Shown one piece after another: positions 1 to 11,552 of a stretch of DNA of 64,000 nucleotides. The notes under the pieces were generated by a model. The model ran no database searches. It saw only the letters and a list, made by a program, of their open reading frames with translations, and was not told where the DNA came from. The stretch spans positions 15,788,233 to 15,852,232 of the forward strand of contig NC_058052.1 of assembly GCF_020085105.1 (NCBI RefSeq). The letters are read 5' to 3'. The first letter of the stretch is position 1. Every line of letters starts with the position of its first letter. A program made the translations under genes and the position numbers. The stretch comes from Siniperca chuatsi (Eukaryota; Chordata; Actinopteri; Centrarchiformes; Sinipercidae).

Positions 1-1908
1 AGTGAATCATCCTTGTCAGTAATCTACAGTACAGAAACTTGTAAACAGACATTGCCCCTGTGTTTGTCCCTGGCCATAGAAAGGACCTAACAGCTCTGTG
101 GTAGAAGATCACCCTGGAGAACAAAACCAAAACTTTTCCTTTCCCTATCTTAACGAGAATAGTTTTACTGTTTGTGGTATGTAGTTGAGAAACTGGAATC
201 AGTTGACGTAATAAATGACACTGTCAGAGCCAGTATTTAAAAAGAAACCTTAACTGGTATCAATTTCATGAGTCTGCCTTTAGCAAAAAGCCATTCAGAG
301 ATCAGCGCAGAGCAGCTGACATCATCACTTCCCCACAATGTAGGACATTCAAATGACCCTGTTAATATTTGGCGAGTGAAAGAGAGACAACAGAGTGGGG
401 GGTGGGGGGGACTGAAAGAGTGAGAAGACAGAAACACTGACAGGAGGGGAATGGAGTCTTGGGGGTGGCAATGCCTACACTGACGGCCAATTCTCCTCAG
501 CACTAAAGTTAATGATCCAGGGCCACTGCTACCCAGTGCTAGCGTCCATCTAGATGAGTTAGCACTTTACTGCTGACCTTCATCCACCTAATGCATGCGG
601 CCACTGCTTATGGGCTAGGATATTGCACACATCTGCTATATATACACATAATTAATCAAGCCAATTTTCATACATCTTTGCATATTCATATTGCTTTGGG
701 AACATTAAAAAGATGCAAAATAGGGTTAGGTAATACATGATTTTTTTTAATGTCCTATCATTATACTCAGATTTAAGGATTTTTCTTAAAACACTGTTTA
801 TCATGATACACAATATTGCTGTCTGAATTACACACAGCAGAAGGATGTCTGAAGGTCCAGTTTGACTTTCCCATTATTAGCAGACCAGTGTGCATAAACT
901 AGACAACTTCACGTGTAATTTTTCATGCAAAACAGATACTGTGATACACAGTATCACAAAGTATTCTAGTGATTATAATATTTAGTTTACTCCATAATGC
1001 CCAGCCCTACTACAGAGCCTCAGCTAGCTTGATTGGGGGACTGCCATAGGTGGTCTACCCAGACAGACAGGTGAGAAACGTGCCCTGACTCCCTGTTTTG
1101 ACTTAGCCAGACAACTTGAGAGTTCATTAAATATTCATATATACAACAGCCAGTAAAATTAAACAGCTCAATAACAAACTGAAAGGCCTATTTCAAAACA
1201 GACAAAACAGTAACACAATAGCTTAGCAGAAAGCATCGCTGTAGGTAGCCTTACACAACCAGGGAGCCGAGCTGTACCAATTTGGATTGTATATGACAAC
1301 GTTTGACAAAGATGTGCTACACTTGCCTTCTGTCCATCAGAGTGGATGACAGAAGTGCTGACTTGCACTTCTTTCCCACCTGAGACAGGGCAAAGATATC
1401 GCCCTGGGGAAGGAGAAGGGGACGAGCTGCCTCTGCTGCTGTGGTTCACTATTATAGCGATAGATTTCTAATTCCATCACAGCATCAGCATCAGCTAAGT
1501 CAAAGCTGTCTCCCAGGGTTTGGGACGGGTGTGACAGCTCAAAATTGCAAACTGACAATTATAGCCAGTGCAAAGAAATGTGGCCGTTAACACTGCAGTC
1601 TGCACTGTAGATATTCTCAAAGCAGAGCAGCTATAAGGCTAGGTCATAGGGGCTATATCTCAGGGATTAAGTTAATCCGCTATATAAAAATATAGCCTTT
1701 TAACAGACTACTGGCTCAGTATTACAAAAGTAATAGCCTGCAGCTAGGTTACAGCCACTATTCCTTAAGACTAAAAGAGAATATCCTTCTGGGTAACCAA
1801 GGCCCAGTATGCAGGTGTTCATTCTCATAAGCATATTTTGCTGTTCAGTACCTAGTTTAAGGTGTTTAAATCCTTCAAATTAGTTACTGTAGTGACTGGG
1901 GTAGATCC
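1..1908. other. Intergenic or intronic sequence, no supported gene
   Basis: I see no convincing exon here. The sequence is AT-rich with scattered short open frames. A stretch near 1333-1485 on the minus strand has a polypyrimidine tract followed by AG at about 1419 and a possible GC-type donor after 1337, but the open frames around it match nothing I know and I do not call it. If the minus-strand gene starting near 9.7 kb is real, this region may lie in one of its introns. Confidence 0.4.
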
Positions 1909-2241
1909 ATGGTTCCCACACATTATTAAACATCAAATTCAAGGACTTTTCAAGGACTTTCCAGGCTCAATTCTGAGAACTAAGAATTTTTATAATGAGA
2001 ACTAGCAGGCTTTACAGAAGCTCACAGACAACAATTAAAAAGAGAGAGAGAGAGGCTTGAATGTGTGAACACCTCACTTGTGCTGCGTTACAGCAATGTT
2101 ACTTTAAGTAAGTTTCTATTCTTGCACAAAATATATAAATTCAAGCACTTTTAAATACCCATATCTATTTTCAAAAACTTGATTTTGTTCCCCTCAAATT
2201 CACAAACTTTCAAGGATTTCAAGGACCCATGGTAACCCTAT
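1909..2241. repeat. Degenerate MITE-like repeat of the 'TTCAAGGAC' type
   Basis: The left end carries CCATGGTTCCCACA followed by repeated TTCAAGGAC units. The right end carries CTTTCAAGGATTTCAAGGAC then CCATGGTAACCCTA. The ends are imperfect inverted repeats of each other (CCATGGTT.CCC against GGGTTACCATGG). I recognise this layout from dispersed fish nonautonomous DNA transposons. A GA-rich tract sits in the middle. The target duplication is not obvious, so the boundaries are approximate. Confidence 0.5.
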
Positions 2242-2318
2242 AGAACAAAAAACTACTGTCTTGAGGGTCACTGGCATGCTTAAGAACATCTGTTCTAGAC
2301 ACAATAGCACAGATAGGA

Positions 2319-2346
<28 letters not shown>
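2319..2346. repeat. (GT)n microsatellite
   Basis: Fourteen uninterrupted GT dinucleotides, seen directly. Confidence 0.95.
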
Positions 2347-2349
<3 letters not shown>

Positions 2350-5300
2350 AGAGATGAAAGGATGTAACATCAAACCCTCAGACAAAAGACACTGTAATAA
2401 GAACACATCTAAGAGGAAGAGAGTGACTGCAGCTGGCAGCACGTACTTGACCTGCCCTTTTGAAAAGGGCCGAGAGGTTGAGAAAGAGAGACATGAAAAC
2501 GATATACTGTATATTGAAGATAACAGCTATAAAGCCGGCAGCCAATGAAGATGCTGATTTGGCCCTTTGCTGTGTAATTTGGATCCCTTCTCCTATTAAA
2601 ACCATAGGGACCCTGAAGCAGAAGCCATTGATTGCAGGCTTGAGTGGAACAGGCTTTTCAAGCCTCTCCAGATGTTTAGACAGAGGACTCTGAGATGACT
2701 TAAGTTTAAAAATCAACACAGTACCTGTAGACAATTACAGGAAGGAATGCTGTGTTGGCGTGTGTGTGGCACTCCCACTGATCATTCAGATAACAAACAT
2801 GTGCACTGCAGCAATAGAGTGGTTCACATAAACAGAGCAGTTGTCAGGCAATAGTTGTGATGCAAATATAACAGGACAGGTAAAAAATGATGATGATGAT
2901 GAGGTTACTTTAAAACAGGCCTAGTAGCATATCAATCTGTGTGTCACACCTTGACAATCCACTCTCTCCTTGTGAAGGTCAATTCTACTGCATTAGTATC
3001 TCAAGATCATTGTCCAAATGCAATTGGTCGCATATTGAGTTATGAGTGATCAAAACTGTCTGCCACTGCAGTTCCCATTTCCAAGAATAGACAAATCACA
3101 AGGGATTGAACTATAATGGAATTACTCTGCAATATCAGGATAACCAGCAAATGAAAGCCCATCCCGTCACTGAGAATTTGCATCAATACAACAACAAAAA
3201 AAAAAAACACCCACAGCCACATCGGTCATTCATTATCTTAGTTTCCAATTAGATGTCCTTCCTGATGTTCTCCGTACCATCAGCAAGTAACTGATTTTCT
3301 ACTCAGATCAGTTCTTACAATACTTCTGTAGCAACTATGTTTTGGTCCATCATGTTTCTCTTCTCTTCCATCTGTTTCTTTTAAAGCTGAAATTTGCCAA
3401 TGTGTCTATTTTTCCTGCACGATATGGTTCAAACCAGAACTGCAACAAGAATGTTTTCATTACCCACTAATTTTCTGATTAGTTATATTAATAACTGATT
3501 TATTGTTAAGAATATAAAAATTCAACAAAAAAAGAAAGAAAATTCACACCTCAAATTACAGGAGCCTAAACGTTTTTTAAAAGACTCAAAATAACCAAAT
3601 GTAGTAAATTCAACATGGTACAAAATAAAGGAAATACTAGTCATAAATTTATATTTTTTACTCTAGACATATTATTACTCAGTTGTCAGAATTATTATTT
3701 TTCTGTCAATCCACTGATCAAGTAGCCATTACACCACTATTTCAACTACAGTAAAAAGGTCATTGTAAAATATGGCCTTTCATACTTCACTCTTGAGTGT
3801 AAGGGGGAAAAAAGGGGTTACTTCTCCCTGTAGTAAGGAACATAAAACACATTTTCAGCTTATCATAGTCTTACAGGAGTCTGTGTAATCTCAAACAGAG
3901 AACCTGTAAACCCATGCATATTATACTGTGTCGCTATGGTTCCAGGTAGACATGATTACAACCTCCTGCTGATAAAAGAGAGAAGATTAAAACTATAAAT
4001 ATTAATGAATTATGTTTATTTTTTAATAGGTAAAACTTTGTTTAAGTGAATGTTACAGTGTAATATACTATAAACATGTTAAATCATTATGCTGGATTCA
4101 CAAGTGAACAACCACTTCACATTAACCAGCAGTTTTCTCCAAAGATAAAAGAGCACAATATTTGAGTATGTATTAATGAATACTGAGCAAAACACACCAA
4201 TTAAGTTTGTACAGTTTTATGTATCTATATTTTAGAAATAGCAATGCAAGTTCTGACTATATCCCTGCCTTGGAGGAGCATGAAGTAGTCAGATCAAATA
4301 AGGCAGCGTGTTAGACAGGCTTGATATAATACACTGGGATTGACTACCACATATACACAACGTGTGATATAATGCCTAGAGGTGAAATGGGACAACTGGG
4401 ACGTGTGAGGCAGGATGATAGCAGCAGAAGACAACAGGGGCCATATCTTTGACCATGCCTGAGGGGTCTCACCTTAGGGCTGCTGGGCCTTCAGTCCACA
4501 CACACTTTCAATTACAGATATTGCTGTGGTAAGCGAATGAGTCAGCTAGGTCTTGTTGAGGGAGTCACTTCTAAATCTGATTACAGCAAGTTTGTAAGAC
4601 ACTGCAGCATCATCTTCCAGTGTGTGCATCTCGGTTCTCCCTGCCACAGCTTCAAGAATTGACACAGTTCCAGCATAGCAGTCCTTCAAAAAGGCGAGGC
4701 AGCAGAAAACACTAATAGCTTTTTGCATTATTCCTCTTCGTCTCTCTTTCACACTCTCTCATTTTCTTTATGCTGCATTAGGGGGATGAGGGAGCAAGGG
4801 AGAAAAGGTCAGGGGTAACAAACAGGAGAACGCAGAGGGAATCAGAATGCACAGTGGCCTCATTCAGCTGCAACAAAAAAAAAAAACACAAGTAGCTTTT
4901 ACAACACCGAAGCTACAGCGAGCTGTGACTCTTCGATCAGGACAACCTCTTCTCTCTGTCTGCACTGCAGTACTTAGCCTATCACTTTATAATCTGCACT
5001 CTTGCAATACTCTTCCATTCCTGGCCTACGTGATGAGACAGTTCCAACTTTGTGCTTATCTGGGAGATTAGGAAAGTGGGAGTCAAAATGAAGCAGAAGG
5101 GAGAGGAAGTATCCTTTTTTCCAAACCCTCTTGACAGTTAGATGAAGTCATTCAGAGTAACAACAAGGCCAGGAAGTTATTACAGATAATATACACAGAC
5201 TTAAATGACCTTTATAACGCTATATAAATAAATTACTGAAAAGTGAAGCATTCACAGAATTGTGAAAACAACTAGTCTGGTGTATGGGAATATACTGTAT

Positions 5301-7853
5301 GGAAAAAATCTTTTATCAACAACTATCTTATGAGGGAAACTAAAGCGATTTAAAATGTGGCAGACAGCCTAAATGGCTTCCTAAAAAAAATGCACACTGA
5401 ATGATGTCTTAGTGGTGTTTAACATGTCATATGCAAAAGACACCTTGGTGAAGCAGGAGAGTGGGTAGTGGGAGTACAGTCGAAGTTTAGTTCCTGGGCA
5501 ATACTTTCTGTCCCTACAACGGCCCCTGGGCCAGGGGTATAATTCACACAGCAGCAGGTAGCCTACTGCTTTCCAGTAGCATCAATATTAGGACTCTGAA
5601 TGCTTAAATGTGAATAAATGTTTGACATTTAAAACAAAGAAGAACATCCATTCAAATATCAGAGTTGCACAGCAGTTAATTATAAAGAACAAAGTAACAA
5701 CTGTGTTGTTATCTTGTCACATGCAAAAAACTCAAACTCTCAAAAAAACAAACCCACTGCTATCTGTTGTGAGTCTAATTTACTTTATCTTCATGGTGGT
5801 ACAGACGTGGTACAAGCGCAAACAGGATGGCAGAAAAGGGACTTCTGATTCCTGACTGAGTTCAGTTCCTGCTTTACCTCAGTTCCTGGGACTATTAAGT
5901 CAAAAAGGGCCACGAGTTTCCTAGAAGGCTGATTCCAAGTCCACCTTAGACAAGGCTGTCACAATGCCCTTGCTGCTTGGAAAAGGGTCTTTCTGGAGTT
6001 GTACCACTTTAGTGTGTGATTCTGCTTTTAACCTGGATTCCTCGCACATGCGAGTTACTCAATATTCTGAGATTGGTAAGTCAATACCTGCTCAGGTGAC
6101 TCCTCTCAGAAACCAGGCTAATGTGATGCTGATATTGTGGCATTTAATGAGCTAACAGTATGCATTCAAGAAAATTATTTAGCTTCTTTAAAAGATCATT
6201 AATTGTCTCAGCAAATTTTCTTTGTTCTGTCCTGTTACACTACTCAGTGCTATGAAGACAGTACATAGATAACCAGCTTGCTGTGTTGGGAGCAAAGTGT
6301 TATTACAAGCCTACTGAGTTGTTTACACCTTTCAGCTAATTAGGTCGTCCGATGTCTCTTCTTCGTCAAATAAAAATCAAAACATTACCCTTGAAGGTCC
6401 TTGACTATCACTGACTGTCTGCTTATGTAACCACCACATACTCTCCCACAGAGTGCACACAAAGGCTGTGGTGGCTGCAGCGAAAGCCTACTCAGGTTTC
6501 TGTTGACACACACAGCAAAATCAGGCTTCCCAGAGCATCACCTCATTTTCCCACTATCATGACACAGTCACAAAGTCCAGCAACAGGGAGATTTGTTGCG
6601 GTGTAACTGAGACATGGTACAAATGTGTGAGGTCAAAGAATCCAAAACTAAATAATTCAGGCCAAGGCAAGGCACAAAAAAGTCTACTTGAAAACCTAGA
6701 AATCAAGCAACTCATGTCCTGGGAGAGGAATGAGTCATAGGGGATTTATGCCTGTAACATTTGAAATCCAAAATCATGCATAAACATTTCCCCTTTTTTT
6801 ACCCACAGTTTGGTTTCTGTTATTTTATGTTGCCAGAGTAGTTTAGTGAATATAACTTATCTTGTCAAAAAGTACACAAAAATTAAATATGGGCTAATAA
6901 AGCAGCAGAGAATTCAACCCTAAACGTGGCATTAATAAGTGTCTGCAGAACAAAGACTGCTTTAAGTAGAGATAACAGTAAATGAGGGGAGATTAGTTTT
7001 ACCGTGCAAAGTTTAAATAAAGGGTGAGCATCCTTTATCAGGGTGCTGCCACAGCACAGGCACAAACACAATGTGCTCTCCACAACACACTCTTAAAGAG
7101 TCCCTACAGCTCATTGTGTTCAGGAAACAGTGACCCCCTATTTACCACCCCAGCCTGCAATTACGACATTACATTCTCACTACCCCCGAGCCCCTGGCCT
7201 GTACAAGCAGGGTCACGGGCTATGGGTGTAATTTCTAAAACAATACCTCACATCAGACATGGCTATATAGAGGCCATTTTGTGTTTATCAGGCAAACACC
7301 AGAAGCTGTATCTCATTCAAACACACACACATATATTCTCGGATGACAGAACTGGGGTAAAGAGGGCAGTTATCAAGGTCTAATGTGGCCTATGAAGAAA
7401 CAGATCTTGAATGAAAACATGTAAGGTCGACGATTTATATTGGAGTCCACAAGAACAGAGCTTGGTGATAACAAATGACTATGTACCAGTAGCAGACTGA
7501 GGTCGTGCACCAGACAGGAGTCATCCAAATACGACTGTCTCCACAGTGAAGATGATTAATTCACTGATCAAGCCGTTTTACAGGAAGCACAGGTCTGAGC
7601 AGAGAAGGGTAATATTAGCAGGACCTGAGCATACTTCCACAGAGGATTACACTGGATTTGTCATTAGGTGTTAACATCATTGTAAACAAAGCGTGACTGT
7701 GTGTTATACAGCGTGTGACTTAACATATTTGTTCACAAAAGACACAAAGGTCCAGAATTAACTAGAGAAGCTGAGGCAAAAACTCTGAATATTACAGTAT
7801 TAATGTTCCAACAACGACTGTCCTTTCCTTTATAAACTAAACATCCTGGCAAC
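2347..7853. other. Long noncoding stretch without a supported gene
   Basis: No exon here can be supported by homology. One minus-strand segment near 4465-4530 has a plausible acceptor (CTTACCACAG) and donor (CTAAG|GTGAGA), but every reading frame between them is closed, so at best it would be untranslated. A weak match to the CTGCAACTAATGATTA-type MITE is possible near 3455-3600. The rest looks like ordinary AT-rich intron or intergenic DNA. Confidence 0.4.
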
Positions 7854-8008
7854 TAGTGCTGAAACAGCACTTTATTTATTTCATTTATGAAGCAATTAGC
7901 CAATCAACAGAAAATTAACCAACTATTTCGATAACAGAAATAGCCAAAATGCCAAAAATGATCTGCTTCCAGCTGCTAAAATGTGATGATTTGCTGTTTT
8001 TTCCTGTT

Positions 8009-8089
<81 letters not shown>

Positions 8090-8276
8090 ATTGTAAAGTG
8101 AATATCTTTATGTTGGTGTGGTCTGACAAAACAAAACAAGCAATTTAAACACATCACCTTGGGCTCTGGGAAATTGTGAAGGGCACTATTTTATGACTTT
8201 TTAATCGAATTAACGATCAATTAAAAAAAAATAGTCGACAGATTAATCATGAAAATATCTGTTAGTTGCAGGCCTA
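7854..8276. mobile_element. hAT-type MITE, decayed copy with an AT microsatellite inside
   Basis: The interior carries the same signature segments as the copies at 27807 and 40968, including AAAATGCCAAAAATGATCTG, AATGTGATGATTTGCTG and CACCTTGGGCTCTGGGA. The right end GTTAGTTGCAGGCCTA is the reverse complement of the family start TAGGGCTGCAACTAAC. No clean 8-bp target duplication remains. An (AT)n tract at 8021-8086 has expanded in the centre. Confidence 0.65.
8021..8086. repeat. (AT)n microsatellite
   Basis: About 66 bp of uninterrupted AT inside the MITE at 7854-8276. It is self-complementary and could extrude as a cruciform. Confidence 0.95.
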
Positions 8277-8555
8277 TTTTCCAAGACATTCCCAGGTAAA
8301 TACATTGTAGAAGAAAGAATTTTAGCAGGGTTAAAAGCTTATTAGTTACCAATCCAGCCATAACTTCTTTGACCTTTGCTCCTTCACCAGGAAGCAGGCT
8401 AAGTCACAACAGAGAATGTAACTACATTAATAAAAAACGTGTCACTATTTCTCTAAGGTGAGCACATGATGGCACACCACTGTCCGCTGCCTTCTCCACA
8501 CACAGATCCACACTGAGACATAGAGCCTTGCACTGCAGCAAAAGCAATGGACCTC

Positions 8556-8589
<34 letters not shown>

Positions 8590-9090
8590 ATGGCAGGAGC
8601 CCAGAGCTCAGTTGAGCGTAGTGCCAGCCAGAATTGGCAGGTGACCTCTGCTTGTTGTGTGTTCTGAGCAGGATGGTATATACTAACAATACATGTATCT
8701 ACAGTTAAGTTAATGACGATCTGTCAGGTAAATGTCAACTGTCCCAAAACTGGATATATAGATGTAACAAGGCATTTTGACGCAAGGAGCTTTTCCATGT
8801 AAGATAACCGTGTATGCGCGGGATAATATCCAATAAAGCAAATAAATGACGTAACTTATAACCACATGCACAGATCACACACACAGCTGTCGCAGCTAAT
8901 AAACTTCACAACAGAGCCCCTGCTGCCGTAACACTGGCACAAAGTAGCAACCGCATCATCTTGCCACGTCAATTTAAATGTCCAGGTAATTTAACATTGT
9001 GCGGTGATATAGCCTAATGTCGAAAACAGAAATATTAAGGTATAGGACAATGTTGAAACTTGTAGCCAAGTAAATAAAACATAAACTCAC
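8277..9090. other. Noncoding stretch with a short trinucleotide repeat
   Basis: It contains an (ATG)n run at about 8555-8588, read as polyhistidine on the minus strand. I see no supported exon. If the minus-strand exon at 9091-9243 is real, this is its downstream intron. Confidence 0.4.
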
Positions 9091-9243
9091 CGGCATCATT
9101 TTAGCTTCGTACCGCATTTAGCTAACACAGCATGAATCCCCACTGGCAGTTTCGACGAAAGCTGTGGGACTGGCGATCACTTTAATCCCAGAGCCTAAAC
9201 CCGCGATGGGCAAGGCTACTTTCTCCTGCTTGGGGGTCCCGTT
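9091..9243 (-). other. Candidate second exon of an unidentified minus-strand gene
   Basis: Read on the minus strand, this 153-nt block has a good acceptor (TTTTTAATGCAG before 9243) and a very strong donor (CCG|GTGAGT at 9091/9090). All three frames contain stops, so it would be a 5' UTR exon, with a possible start as two tandem ATG codons at 9099-9094 just before the donor. One frame is open for 41 codons from the exon start and looks protein-like in composition (it begins NGTPKQEKVALP), but it stops before the donor and I cannot match it to a family. I infer a gene running left off the window. Human POLH is divergent from XPO5, but nothing here identifies this gene as polh. Confidence 0.4.
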
Positions 9244-9536
9244 CTGCATTAAAAACACAGCACATCGTTATTTCATAAACTCAACCAAAATTTCCAATAA
9301 ATAAAACACACTAATGTTAATGTGCATCCCGTGTCGGGGACCTGTTGCAGCAAATAACAAGGCCTTCACGACAAAAGTTTCCGTTGTAGTTGTGTGAGCA
9401 CCGCTTAGAACTTTGAAACGGCTCGTTGGGAGCGCGAGGCACGGCTAAAAAAACTCCCGTTTTGTGAGTAAACTACAGATAAAAACAATTTTAAATCTAA
9501 AAGGGAATTGTTTTATGTTTTCTAGGTTTTGCTTAC

Positions 9537-9720
9537 CCGAGGACGCGTAGGTAACCAGACCGAAACCCCGTTGACTGACAGCGTTGCTCGGTAGCTCGCA
9601 GCCTATCCCAGAGTGACGTATCGGGAGGAAACTCGTTCCACTTTGGAATTCAGGCTCCGCCTCGTTCTGGAACAGAAAACACGCCCACCGGCAAGACCTG
9701 TCCGGTGTAAACATGAAACC
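9537..9720 (-). other. Candidate first exon of the unidentified minus-strand gene
   Basis: On the minus strand there is a strong donor (TCCTCGG|GTAAGC at 9537/9536) at the end of a relatively GC-rich block. The block is open from an ATG at 9714 to the donor (59 codons), but joining it to the exon at 9091-9243 in that frame soon meets a stop. It is therefore more likely a 5' UTR exon or an upstream ORF. The 5' end at about 9720 is a guess. Distance to the xpo5 start is about 1.8 kb, divergent. Confidence 0.35.
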
Positions 9721-11376
9721 GTAACCTTTTCATTTATTTGTAGGAAATAAAAGCTCATTTCCACATTAGTGTACTCCAGGTTGACGTCTTTCAGTTGGAC
9801 AACAAGATTCTTAGCAGCAAATGAAACTTATACCACATTAAAAGTAGGGATGGGATCAAAGTAAGAGGTCTCACTCTGCTCGTATTTGACAAGTTGAAAG
9901 CTAAAGTTGAAGAGGGTGGAGTTATGGCAAGCAGTTTAATCATGTAACAGCTTGACAGGGTTCACATTACAGATTCATTTGACTTGACACATAATTAAGA
10001 TATCTCTGATGTTTGACAGATTGACCTACTTTACTTTTGAATAGGTTTTTGTTTGGAGCATCCAAATCTACAGTAGCTACTAATAATTATCTGAAAGGAT
10101 AGATTCACATTATTTCTTCATTTTGTGCAGGCAGGCTCACTGTCATGCTCACTGGGACACTTGACTAGAGCAGAGCCATCATTAATGTAATTAGTAACAG
10201 CTGTATTTTTACTACCATGACAAGTCACTATGTCTGCTGTGAAAAGATCTATAAGCACCATTAAAACAAAATGTCAACTGACATGATAAGGGCCTTACAG
10301 TGGTATGCCATGTCTTGAAGAGGGCCCCTTCTAATCTTTATCTTTTCTTTAGACTTTCATTATTTCAGTTTCGAGCTTACACGTTACATATTCCTAAATT
10401 AATTTGTGTGTATAATCAAATTACCACACGCAAACCTGGGGCCCAGAGAGTTGGAGGAATGGTGGGGCCCACCAGCTCATTTTTGTCCCCCCTAGCAGGT
10501 TAATCTGGCTATGACTATTAGAGATTTAAGATGTTTTGACTAAAGATATCTGATAGGTCTTATCTTGTGGATCACTAAAACTGACATCATGGTTGTAAAA
10601 TTCTCATCACTAAAGTGGAGATATCTGAAATTTGAGTTATTAAAAGTTTCTTTTAAGATATTCACTCTGCCCATCAAAAAAGCCTAGCTGGATTCTCCTA
10701 AATGTTTACAAGGTTAATATAATAAACGCATCTCTTGGGGATTGAATACATTTGACATTTATCTTCCATATTTGACCTTCCACTTCTTCTGGGCTGAAAT
10801 TAAAATGAACTGCTTGCAAGTCAGAATCAGAATCAGAATCAGAAATACTGAGATAAGAGAACATCCTTTTATGGAACAAACATTCAATATTAAATAATTA
10901 AATGAGAAGTTATGAAATAAATACTCCATAAATATCAATAAATACAGTAAAATATATAAATAAACCAGTAAATTGTGAAATAATTTGATGAGCTGAAAGG
11001 TGAGGGGGTGGTTACTGGTGACTCCACTGTCATGAAAAGTGACATTATGAAATAAGTGTCATTGGAAAAAATGCCATTATGGAATCAAAACATTTGAAAA
11101 GGGCATTTTGAAATAAAACAATCTATAATGGAATTTAATTTCTACAAAGAAAATTATGAAATAAAATGTTATAATAGGTTGAATTTTAATCTTTGTTAAA
11201 TACTTCACAATTTACTGAATAATTTATCTCTTCATATGATCATTTATTTCATAGTGCATTATGAAATAAGATGAACACTTTGTGGCTCCACAGGTTCTCA
11301 GACTTAAGTCAGACATTTTTTTTATACTCAGAAGTGATTCTCTTTCTGTACATAGACGATCGTTTAAAAGAAAACA
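9721..11376. other. Intergenic region between divergent transcription units
   Basis: No gene seen. It contains a (TCAGAA)n run at about 10822-10843 followed by an A/T-rich tract with repeated ATAAATA and AATACAGT motifs. This resembles the 3' tail of a fish LINE or SINE-type element (low confidence). A cluster of GAAATAA/GGAAT motifs lies at 11030-11270. Confidence 0.4.
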
Positions 11377-11396
11377 ACTACAACTCCCAGAATTCC
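11377..11396 (+). promoter_or_regulatory. ZNF143/THAP11-type promoter element upstream of xpo5
   Basis: The 20-mer ACTACAACTCCCAGAATTCC matches the core of the ZNF143/Staf motif, which is ACTACAnnTCCCA with the right-hand GAATTC/GCATTG variant. It lies about 157 bp upstream of the xpo5 ATG. Elements of this type typically drive housekeeping promoters, which suits exportin-5. The match is seen directly; the function is inferred from position and known motif usage. Confidence 0.6.
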
Positions 11397-11552
11397 CATT
11401 CAACGGCGAGCCGAAGGTTCAAACAGGCAGGCAGCACGTTTTGTGCACGTTGGTACCTCCCTGAGCGTACGCAGCTCACTGTAGTGCAGGTGTTTTGCAT
11501 AAGGGAGCTCCTCGCTTTCGCCTTAACAGTGTGCCAGACGCTACCTGAAGTC

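Noticed and set aside
1333-1485. Possible minus-strand exon with polypyrimidine tract and a GC-type donor
   Set aside because: Several alternative boundaries and frames fit equally well, and none gives a recognisable protein.
4465-4530. Possible minus-strand exon between CTTACCACAG and CTAAG|GTGAGA
   Set aside because: All frames are closed and there is no link to neighbouring exons.
7915-8157. Minus-strand open frame with a long Tyr-Ile repeat
   Set aside because: It is translation of the (AT)n microsatellite within a MITE; no gene.
8453-8689. Minus-strand open frame with polyhistidine
   Set aside because: It is translation of an (ATG)n trinucleotide repeat, with no homology outside it.
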